Shown: positions 53,923 through 61,402 of the stretch, one piece after another | How the letters are laid out: the number at the start of each line of letters is the position of its first letter | How positions within the stretch are numbered: the stretch's first letter is position 1 | Source: Caballeronia calidae | GTDB taxonomy: Bacteria > Pseudomonadota > Gammaproteobacteria > Burkholderiales > Burkholderiaceae | Length of the DNA stretch: 64,000 nt | Direction: 5' to 3' | Assembly (NCBI RefSeq): GCF_900044055.2 | Contig: NZ_FCOX02000011.1 | Span: forward strand, 62,001 to 126,000 | Notes under the pieces: generated by a model | Database searches by the model: none | Seen by the model: the letters and a program-made list of their open reading frames with translations, nothing else | What the model was told of the DNA's origin: nothing | Translations under genes and position numbers: made by a program

Positions 53923-55323
53923 ATGAATAGAGCAGTGATGCAAAAAAATTCATCCGCCTTCAGAGTCGCAATCGATGCCTTTCTGCACGACCGTCTGAAA
54001 GCAAAACTCGACAAGCTCTCGCCGGATGATCCAAAGCGAGCAGAACTTGTAACCGAATATCAGCGTGGCCCGTGGCTGAAGAATGCGGCGAGGCGCGTGA
54101 TACAGATTCAGGCTGTCACGCATTCACTGAAAGCCATCCACCCGGAAGCTCGCGGTACCAATCTCTACGTTGAGCCTTCCAGCTTGCCGACGCTCGAAGA
54201 AGTCGGCAGCCACGCGCTTGGCGATAGCTTTATCACGGACGTGGTGGGCAACGCGGCAGCGCTCGACGTGTACAAGCTGCTGAAGCTGTCGGTTGGTGGA
54301 CGCTCTCTGCTTCAGGCACTCGTTGACGACGATCTTCAAGCTTTGCAGGCGCTCGATGATGACCCAGCCGAAGCGCGTTCGTTGCGCGAGGCGTTGATCA
54401 GCCTCACAGCTGAACGGGAAGGTGGCCCCAGTTCGCATGTGTGCGCCAAACAGGTGTACTGGCTGACAGGAGACGACGCGGATGACGATACGCAATACCA
54501 TCTGATTGCCCCGTTATACGCTACGTCGCTCGCTCAGAGCGTGTACGAAGAAATACAGGACACACGTTTCGGCGAAGCCAACAAACTGGCACGTCAGGCC
54601 CGCCGTAATGGTTTGGCACACGACGGCGTTTATCGCGAATACCGTGATCTGGCATTGCAGAAGCTGGGCGGCACCAAACCACAGAACATCTCGCAGCTCA
54701 ATAGCGAGCGCGGCGGGCATAACTACCTGTTGTCATCGTTGCCGCCAGTTTGGAACAGCCAGCGAAACTATCTTCCGGTCAAGGCGAAATCGATTTTCGA
54801 GCGGACTTTTGGCGCACGTCCTTTGGTGCGTGCCGCCATAGATCAGTTGAAAAAGGTCTTGTTGAGTGATCGGCCGAAGAATATGCACGTGCGCGATCGC
54901 GTCGACGAATTGAGGAACAGGATTGTCGACGAACTGACCGCATACGCCGACGAACTGTTGTACCAGAAAGCAGGATGGAGCCGCGAACCCTTGTTCGAGA
55001 AACTGGCGGAAGAAGAAAAACTCTGGCTTGATCCACTGCGTGCCGAATTGCGGGATGAAGAGGTGTTCGCCAGCCGATGGCTTTGGATGGACTGGCCTGC
55101 GCAAGTGGGAGAATCCTTCGGCAAATGGCTCAATGAAGAATTGAGGAGCGAGCTACCTGATGTCGGATATCCCGAATCTCGCGACTGGCGCAAGACATTG
55201 CTGGGCGACGACAGCTCGTGGACGCAACACCTGCGCAGTTTGCGCGAGCGGCTCGATGCGCCGAATTACATTCCGTGGCGCAAAACCCATGATGAACTGA
55301 CTCTTCTGCGAGCAAGCAAATGA
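53923..55323 (+). CDS. csy1: Csy1 (Cas8f), large subunit of the type I-F effector
   Basis: 466 residues from ATG 53923, TTAGGAAA upstream. Family landmarks: KNAARRVIQIQAVTHSLKAIHP near residue 55 split by charged turns, THVSAK-like middle replaced by CAKQVYWLTGD, and RGGHNYLLSSLPPVW. Csy1 recognises the PAM and, with Csy2, holds the crRNA 5' handle. It is first of four effector genes and its start region is the target of the adjacent mini-CRISPR. Overlaps csy2 by 4 bp. Confidence 0.96.
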   Translation: MNRAVMQKNSSAFRVAIDAFLHDRLKAKLDKLSPDDPKRAELVTEYQRGPWLKNAARRVIQIQAVTHSLKAIHPEARGTNLYVEPSSLPTLEEVGSHALGDSFITDVVGNAAALDVYKLLKLSVGGRSLLQALVDDDLQALQALDDDPAEARSLREALISLTAEREGGPSSHVCAKQVYWLTGDDADDDTQYHLIAPLYATSLAQSVYEEIQDTRFGEANKLARQARRNGLAHDGVYREYRDLALQKLGGTKPQNISQLNSERGGHNYLLSSLPPVWNSQRNYLPVKAKSIFERTFGARPLVRAAIDQLKKVLLSDRPKNMHVRDRVDELRNRIVDELTAYADELLYQKAGWSREPLFEKLAEEEKLWLDPLRAELRDEEVFASRWLWMDWPAQVGESFGKWLNEELRSELPDVGYPESRDWRKTLLGDDSSWTQHLRSLRERLDAPNYIPWRKTHDELTLLRASK

Positions 55324-56369
55324 GCGGCGCGACCCTACCTGCCGGCATCGAGGCGCTACTCGTACTGCCCCACCTGCGTGTACAGAACGCCAACGCCATA
55401 TCCAGTCCCTTTACCCATGGCTTCCCGTCGATCACCGCATTCACCGGGTTGATGTGGGCATTGCAACGCAAGCTCACGGCTGCGAGCATTCCATTGAAGC
55501 TGCACCAGATCGGCGTGATCTGTCATCACTATGAAGAGCAGGTGAACGACGGCTATGTCAAAACCTTCCGTCTTACGCGCAATCCCGTGAACAGCAGCGG
55601 CCAGACCGCCGCGATCGTGGAAGAAGGGCGGATGCATCTCGACATCACGCTGATTTTCCAAGTGAAGCAAGTTGCCGGAACGCTCACCGACGCTCTGTCG
55701 GCGCTCGATCAGGATGCGCAACAGGCCGAATGGGCCAGTCATATCGGCGAGATCGTCGCACGCATGCGTGTTGCCGGCGGGACGGTGCTGCCCACGCGTC
55801 CGTGGATGGCAACGCTTTCCGAGGATTCGAAGAAGCAAGCTGCCAGTTTCGCCCGCTGGCGTCGCCAGTGGCTGCCTGGCTTTGCGCTGGTCGGTCGCGA
55901 TGATCTGCTGAAGGATCGCCATCGCGCATTGTGCGAGCAGAAGCCCAACGCCACCTTGCTCGACGCCTGGCTTCATGCCGCGCGATTCAACTACCAGCCG
56001 GTGACGGATGAAACGCCCGATAGCGAAGTTCCGACTGCTTCGAACAAGAAGCTGCGCTGGGTCGATCCCGACAGGCAAAAGGGAGGAGGCTGGACGGTGC
56101 CGATGCCCGTCGGCTATGCCGCGCTGACGAAGCCGTTACCGCCAGGCACTGTCGCCAACGCGCGCGACGAGTCCACGCCGTTCGTGTTCGCCGAGACGGT
56201 GTACTCGTTCGGCGAATGGATCAGCCCGCATCGGCTGAAACATGTGCATGAACTGTTATGGCGACCTGAGACCGATCTCAATAGCGGTCTATATAGATGC
56301 CGCAGCGGTTACGTGCACGACCGATCCACATCCGCATCCGCCGATGACGAGTTACCCGATTTCGATTGA
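55320..56369 (+). CDS. csy2: Csy2 (Cas5f), type I-F effector subunit
   Basis: 349 residues from ATG 55320, overlapping the csy1 stop (ATGA). The N-terminus LPAGIEALLVLPHLRVQNAN followed by AISSPFTHGFPSITAF is diagnostic of Csy2. It forms a heterodimer with Csy1 at the 5' end of the crRNA. The C-terminal part (FVFAETVYSFGEWISPHRL) is also conserved. A 60-bp gap follows before csy3, possibly setting extra translation of the six-copy backbone subunit. Confidence 0.96.
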   Translation: MSGATLPAGIEALLVLPHLRVQNANAISSPFTHGFPSITAFTGLMWALQRKLTAASIPLKLHQIGVICHHYEEQVNDGYVKTFRLTRNPVNSSGQTAAIVEEGRMHLDITLIFQVKQVAGTLTDALSALDQDAQQAEWASHIGEIVARMRVAGGTVLPTRPWMATLSEDSKKQAASFARWRRQWLPGFALVGRDDLLKDRHRALCEQKPNATLLDAWLHAARFNYQPVTDETPDSEVPTASNKKLRWVDPDRQKGGGWTVPMPVGYAALTKPLPPGTVANARDESTPFVFAETVYSFGEWISPHRLKHVHELLWRPETDLNSGLYRCRSGYVHDRSTSASADDELPDFD

Positions 56370-56429
56370 ATCCGGCAATGCCGGATCGATCGCTGCTATT
56401 CCATTTCTTATTCCGAGGGAATTCCAAAG

Positions 56430-57446
56430 ATGTCTGAAAAGCTGTCTACCGCTTCCGTTCTCGCCTTCGAACGCAAACTTGACCCGTCCGATGCGGTGTT
56501 TCATGCCGGCCGATGGGAAGATCGCGCCAATGCATCAGGCTGGTCACCGATAGCGATCAACGATAAATCCGTGCGTGGCACGATCTCGAATCGCCTCAAG
56601 ACCAAAGAGCAGGATCCGGCCAAGCTGGACGCGGCCATCGAGAATGCCAATCTGCAAACCGTGGATGTCGCCGCGTTGCCCGCCGATGCGGACACGCTCA
56701 GGGTCCGGTTCACGTTGCGCGTGCTGTCGGGCGCGGGGACGCCTTCGGCTTGCAATAGCGCAGCCTATCGAGCGAGGCTTCGAAGCGTCGTCGATGGCTA
56801 TGTCGCGAAGCACGGCTTTATCGAACTGGCTAACCGCTATGCGGCCAATCTGGCCAATGGACGTTTCTTGTGGCGCAATCGCATCGGCGCGGAGATGGTG
56901 TCGGTCGAAGTGGCGCAACAGCGCAACGGCGAGTTGCTGCCGCGCGAGCCGTTCGATGCGTTATCGCTCAATCTGCGCGCCATGGATGAATTCGATTCGA
57001 AAGTGACGGAACTGGGCAACCTGATCGCCGATGGTCTCGCGGGGCGCGCGCACGTGCTGTTGCACGTGGCGGCTTATGTGCGGCTCGGGCTGGGTCAGGA
57101 AGTGTTCCCGTCGCAGGAGTTGATTCTCGACAAGGGCAATAGCCGGAAAAGCAAGACGCTGTATCAGGTGGATAAGGTCGCTGCCATTCATTCGCAAAAG
57201 ATCGGCAATGCGGTGCGCACGATCGATACGTGGTACGAGGGCGCGAGCGAACTCGGCCCGATTGCGGTCGAGCCCTATGGCTCGGTCACCACGCAAGGGA
57301 GAGCCTACCGTCAACCTAAGCTGAAGCAGGATTTTTATACATTGCTCGACGACTGGGTTCTCAAGGACAAGACGCCGCCGGTGGAGCAGCAGCACTTCGT
57401 GATGGCCGTTCTGATTCGCGGGGGTGTATTCGGCGACGCGAGCTGA
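56430..57446 (+). CDS. csy3: Csy3 (Cas7f), backbone subunit
   Basis: 338 residues from ATG 56430. Six copies coat the crRNA spacer. Landmarks: [55 protein letters not shown] and the [11 protein letters not shown] segment. Length is normal for the family. Csy3 thumbs displace every sixth crRNA base, which matters for reading the mini-CRISPR mismatch pattern nearby. Confidence 0.97.
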   Translation: MSEKLSTASVLAFERKLDPSDAVFHAGRWEDRANASGWSPIAINDKSVRGTISNRLKTKEQDPAKLDAAIENANLQTVDVAALPADADTLRVRFTLRVLSGAGTPSACNSAAYRARLRSVVDGYVAKHGFIELANRYAANLANGRFLWRNRIGAEMVSVEVAQQRNGELLPREPFDALSLNLRAMDEFDSKVTELGNLIADGLAGRAHVLLHVAAYVRLGLGQEVFPSQELILDKGNSRKSKTLYQVDKVAAIHSQKIGNAVRTIDTWYEGASELGPIAVEPYGSVTTQGRAYRQPKLKQDFYTLLDDWVLKDKTPPVEQQHFVMAVLIRGGVFGDAS

Positions 57447-57451
57447 CGACT

Positions 57452-58018
57452 ATGACGACTCACTATATCGACATCACGTTATTGCCCGATCCTGAGTTCA
57501 GTCACGCGCATCTGCTTGGCGCGCTCGTGGCGAAGCTGCATCGCGCGTTGGTCGCGCTTCGGGCCGAGGACATCGGAATCAGCTTTCCGCAATACAGTCT
57601 GGGTCCGCGTTCATTGGGCAGTGTGCTGCGTCTGCATGGCGGCGAAACGAGTCTGCAGCGTTTGATGGCGCACGGCTGGTTGCAGGGCATGCGAGATCAC
57701 GTGCGCCTGACCGGGGTGATGCCGGTGCCGTCGGAGGCGACGCACCGTGTCGTGCAACGGCGGCAGTTCAAGACCAATGCGGAGCGTTTGCGTCGACGTC
57801 GCATGCGGCGCAAGGGGGAGACCTTGGAGGAGGCGTCGGCGGCGATTCCGGACAGCGTCGAACGGCAACCGGATTTGCCTTATGTGCACGTGCGCAGTGC
57901 GAGCACGGGGCAGCCGTTTTGCTTGTTTATCGACCAGCGAGGGGAGGCGGGTGAGAGGGTGATGGGTGCGTTTAATAGTTATGGGCTGAGTCGGGGGGCT
58001 ACGGTGCCTTGGTTTTGA
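57452..58018 (+). CDS. cas6f: Cas6f (Csy4), crRNA-processing endoribonuclease
   Basis: 188 residues from ATG 57452, 5 bp after csy3. MTTHYIDITLLPDPEFSHAH is the standard Csy4 N-terminus; His30 corresponds to the catalytic His. An Arg-rich helix (RLRRRRMRRKG, about residues 110-120) binds the hairpin groove, and FNSYGLSRGATVPWF ends the protein. It cuts at the 3' base of the repeat hairpin and stays bound as the head of the effector. It should also cut both hairpins of the mini-CRISPR. Confidence 0.97.
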   Translation: MTTHYIDITLLPDPEFSHAHLLGALVAKLHRALVALRAEDIGISFPQYSLGPRSLGSVLRLHGGETSLQRLMAHGWLQGMRDHVRLTGVMPVPSEATHRVVQRRQFKTNAERLRRRRMRRKGETLEEASAAIPDSVERQPDLPYVHVRSASTGQPFCLFIDQRGEAGERVMGAFNSYGLSRGATVPWF

Positions 58019-58268
58019 GTTTGCTTTGGACTGGTTTTCGCTTGAAATGTAGTGGAGGGGCGGTGCGGAAGGTCGGGGCTTGAGCGTATAGGGCGTTATC
58101 GTCTTTACGGTCAACGGATGCCGTGTCGAAGGTTTTAACCCTTTTTCTGGGACCGTCCGGGGCGGGTCTATGAATCAATGACTTAGGGACGGTCCGGAAA
58201 CTTGGGTGCGTTGGTGGGAAGGATGTTATTCGCGATAGAAATCAAAGGGATAGGAGAAGAATTGTCTA
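58019..58268 (+). promoter_or_regulatory. Leader of CRISPR array 2 with IHF sites and inverted repeat
   Basis: AATCAATGACTTA (58171-58183) matches the IHF consensus exactly and lies 85 bp before the first repeat (83 bp in array 1). AATCAAAGGGATA (58240-58252) is a one-mismatch IHF-like site at the same distance (16 bp) as the proximal site of array 1. GGACCGTCC (58148-58156) and GGACGGTCC (58185-58193) form a 9-bp inverted repeat around the distal site. TTGGGT (58202-58207) is shared with array 1. TTGTCTA abuts the first repeat. The first 110 bp after cas6f show nothing clear. Confidence 0.75.
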
Positions 58269-59793
58269 GTTCGCTGCCGCGTAGGCAGCTTAGAAAGATG
58301 TCCGAGCGCAAAACGACAGAATCGCGGGGTTCGCTGCCGCGTAGGCAGCTTAGAAAATCGCGTGCAACTCCTCGTCCGTGTCCGCCAGGTTCGCTGCCGC
58401 GTAGGCAGCTTAGAAACGGAAGCGCTCGCGATGCACGCCGCAAACCATGTTCGCTGCCGCGTAGGCAGCTTAGAAAGTCGAGAACTGCTTGACGACGCCG
58501 GCGGGGATGTTCGCTGCCGCGTAGGCAGCTTAGAAAATCATGCAAGCCGCGTTCACGTCGCCGAACTTGTTCGCTGCCGCGTAGGCAGCTTAGAAAGTTA
58601 ACGGCGACGGGACGATTCTCGTGCCGGCGTTCGCTGCCGCGTAGGCAGCTTAGAAAATGTCGATGCCGCGCCCGCTATTCTGCTGTTCGTTCGCTGCCGC
58701 GTAGGCAGCTTAGAAATCGGCGGACGTGAGTGGCTCGAGCGCATGATCGTTCGCTGCCGCGGAGGCAGCTTAGAAAAGTGGGGGTGGGCCAACTGCGTGG
58801 CATCGGCAGTTCGCTGCCGCGTAGGCAGCTTAGAAAGCCGCCGTACGCACATGAATTCTTTAATGGTGGTTCGCTGCCGCGTAGGCAGCTTAGAAAACGC
58901 CGGGAAGCACATGCCCGAGGACTGATTCGTTCGCTGCCGCGTAGGCAGCTTAGAAAGTGCGAGCGGACGTGGTGTAAGTGGCTCTGAAGTTCGCTGCCGC
59001 GTAGGCAGCTTAGAAAGCCGACCAACTTCGCCACCGCGTAGAAGGCGAGTTCGCTGCCGCGTAGGCAGCTTAGAAAGATGACGTGGAACAACGAGAGCGG
59101 CGAGAACGGTTCGCTGCCGCGTAGGCAGCTTAGAAAGACAGCGCTTCGCCGTCAATCGTTCCGACCGGGTTCGCTGCCGCGTAGGCAGCTTAGAAAGTCG
59201 TGTCGCCGAGCTCTTTCGCGTAGCTCCGGTTCGCTGCCGCGTAGGCAGCTTAGAAATTCAAACCCGCTTTTGCGGCGCGCACCGGGGTGTTCGCTGCCGC
59301 GTAGGCAGCTTAGAAAGTTCGGGTCGAGGACTGCAAATCGACTTGCGGGTTCGCTGCCGCGTAGGCAGCTTAGAAAGGACAGACGACGCAGCGCGCGCTC
59401 GTCATCGCATTCGCTGCCGCGTAGGCAGCTTAGAAATTGCTCCGTGGGCGTTAGCGAGTAGCACCAGCGTTCGCTGCCGCGTAGGCAGCTTAGAAAAGTG
59501 CCGCGCTCATTCGATGAAGTGATGCGCAGTTCGCTGCCGCGTAGGCAGCTTAGAAAACCTCAAACGTCCCGACGCCCGGATTGAAAACGTTCGCTGCCGC
59601 GTAGGAAGCTTAGAAAATCCTGCGGAGTAGGATTAGCATCGCCATCTTGTTCGCTGCCGCGCAGGCAGCTTAGAAAGAACGCATGAATCAGGATGTCGCC
59701 GGCAGCATGTTCGCTGCCGCGCAGGCCGCTTAGAAAAGTCGATACCGCCATGCTCCCGGCAGACCACGGTTCACCGCCGCGACATCCTAGAAA
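58269..59793 (+). CRISPR. CRISPR array 2, type I-F, 26 repeats and 25 spacers
   Basis: Same 28-bp repeat as array 1 with a constant 60-bp period. Variants: GGAGG at 58749, first base A at 59409, GTAGGAAGC at 59589, GCAGG at 59649, GCAGGCCGC at 59709, and a terminal 25-bp repeat at 59769 (GTTCACCGCCGCGACATCC). Variants pile up at the right end, so the leader is on the left and transcription is rightward. The uniform repeats over the first 20 units suggest active adaptation in the recent past. Confidence 0.99.
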
Positions 59794-59854
59794 TCGCCGG
59801 TCGTGAACATGAAATGCATTGCATCTCCCACTACCGCACAGTCACCTGAACCCC

Positions 59855-60760
59855 TCAACCGCGCCCCCGCCCCCCCAACCCCTTCTCAATCTCCCCATCC
59901 ATCCACGCAAGAAACTTCGCCACCCGAGGCAACCCCGCATTCTGACTCGGATAAACCAGATGATGCGCCCCGACCTCAACCGCATACTCCCCGCCAAACA
60001 CCGGCACCAAAGACCCCCGCTCCAGATGCACCGACGCGAGCATCGTGCTCTCCAGCGCGATGCCATGCCCGAGCGCCGCCGCCTCGAGCGACATATAAGA
60101 CCGATCGAACGAAAAATCGAACGCCTTGCGCTTCACCGCGACGCCGAACTTGCCGAACCACTGCTGCCATTGCACGAGCGGCGATTCGGAGAAGATCAGC
60201 CGCCGTTCCAGAAGATCGTCAGGCGATGACACCGGATAACGCTCGAGATAAGCGCGCGATGCGAGCGGCGCGATGGTTTCATGGCGCAGCGTCTTGATTT
60301 CGACATCGGTCCAATGCGCATAACCGTGACGCACATCGATATCGTAGTAACCGGACGTGAACGACACATTCTCATACGAGCATGCGAGGTTCATCTGAAT
60401 GTCGCCGTTCGCTTCCTGAAACGCGGCGAGACGCGGCAATAACCACATCAGCCCGAAGCTCGGGCTCGAATGAATCCGCAAGATCTCGACCGACGTTTCG
60501 CTCGATGCCCGCTCGGTCGCGCGATTCAGCTCGGCGAGCGCACCGGTCACATCGGAGAGATATTGCGTGCCGGTGGGTGTGAGCACGAGGCCGCGTCCGA
60601 GCCGCGTGAACAACGCACGCCCGACGATGCTCTCCAGATTCGCCAGCTGATGACTGACGGCGGAAGGCGTGAGGCCGAGTTCATCGGCGGCGCGATTGAC
60701 GCTCTTCGTTCGCGCGACGCTTTCGAACGCGATGATGGATTTCAGCGGAGGAAGGCGCAT
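59855..60760 (-). CDS. LysR-family transcriptional regulator
   Basis: 301 residues from ATG 60760. N-terminal winged helix (SVNRAADELGLTPSAVSHQ, GRALFTRLGRGLVLTPTG) and a periplasmic-binding-protein-like effector domain; the layout resembles GcvA-type LysR proteins. It starts 6 bp after the AhpD-like gene on the same strand and is probably co-transcribed with it. Effector unknown. Its end is 61 bp from the terminal repeat of array 2, with opposite transcription. Confidence 0.92.
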   Translation of the reverse strand: MRLPPLKSIIAFESVARTKSVNRAADELGLTPSAVSHQLANLESIVGRALFTRLGRGLVLTPTGTQYLSDVTGALAELNRATERASSETSVEILRIHSSPSFGLMWLLPRLAAFQEANGDIQMNLACSYENVSFTSGYYDIDVRHGYAHWTDVEIKTLRHETIAPLASRAYLERYPVSSPDDLLERRLIFSESPLVQWQQWFGKFGVAVKRKAFDFSFDRSYMSLEAAALGHGIALESTMLASVHLERGSLVPVFGGEYAVEVGAHHLVYPSQNAGLPRVAKFLAWMDGEIEKGLGGRGRG

Positions 60761-60766
60761 GGGTTC

Positions 60767-61354
60767 TTATTTCGGCTCCTTAGGCACGCGTCCCATCAAG
60801 AAGAACTCGTCATTGGGCCGCATCGACATCACATTCGCCATGCGATTCGACAAGCCGAAGAACGCCGTGATCGCCGCGATATCCCACACGTCTTCGTCGC
60901 TGAATCCATGCGCGTGCAGTGCGGCGAAGTCATCGTCGTCCACGGTGCCCGACGCGCGGCACACCTTCAACGCGAAATCGAGCATCGCTTTCTGACGCGG
61001 CGTGATGTCCGCCTTGCGATGATTCACCGCCACCTGATCCGCGACGAGCGCATTCTTTTCATAGATCCGCAAAATGGCCCCATGCGCGACGACGCAATAG
61101 AGGCAATCGTTCACCGCGCTCGTCGCGACGACGATCATCTCGCGCTCGCCCTTGGTCAGGCCGCCGTCCTTCAGCATGAGCGCATCGTGATAGGCGAAGA
61201 ACGCGCGGAACTCATCGGGCCGATGCGCGAGCGTGAGAAACACGTTCGGCACGAAGCCCGCCTTGTCCTGCACTTCGAGAATGCGCGCGCGGATATCGTC
61301 GGGCCATTCCCGCGGATCGGGAACGGGATAGCGGCTGATGGGCTTGTGCGTCAT
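60767..61354 (-). CDS. Peroxidase-related AhpD/carboxymuconolactone decarboxylase-fold protein
   Basis: 195 residues from ATG 61354. The CxxC-x3-H centre is present as NDCLYCVVAHG, the redox and proton-relay site of AhpD-like alkylhydroperoxidases. The start ISRYPVPDPREWPDDIRARI and later DEDVWDIAAITAFFGLSNR fit the uncharacterised peroxidase-related subgroup. Probably reduces organic peroxides with thiol donors in the cytoplasm. It lies between a LysR gene and a sensor kinase. Confidence 0.9.
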   Translation of the reverse strand: MTHKPISRYPVPDPREWPDDIRARILEVQDKAGFVPNVFLTLAHRPDEFRAFFAYHDALMLKDGGLTKGEREMIVVATSAVNDCLYCVVAHGAILRIYEKNALVADQVAVNHRKADITPRQKAMLDFALKVCRASGTVDDDDFAALHAHGFSDEDVWDIAAITAFFGLSNRMANVMSMRPNDEFFLMGRVPKEPK

Positions 61355-61402
61355 GACGTCCTCGAAGGCGTTGATCGAACGCCCATTGTAGAGCGAGGTC
61401 CG

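Noticed and set aside
47189..59793. Tn7-like CRISPR-associated transposon
   Set aside because: cas1, cas2-3 and full-length csy1/csy2 are intact and no tnsA/B/C or tniQ gene is present.
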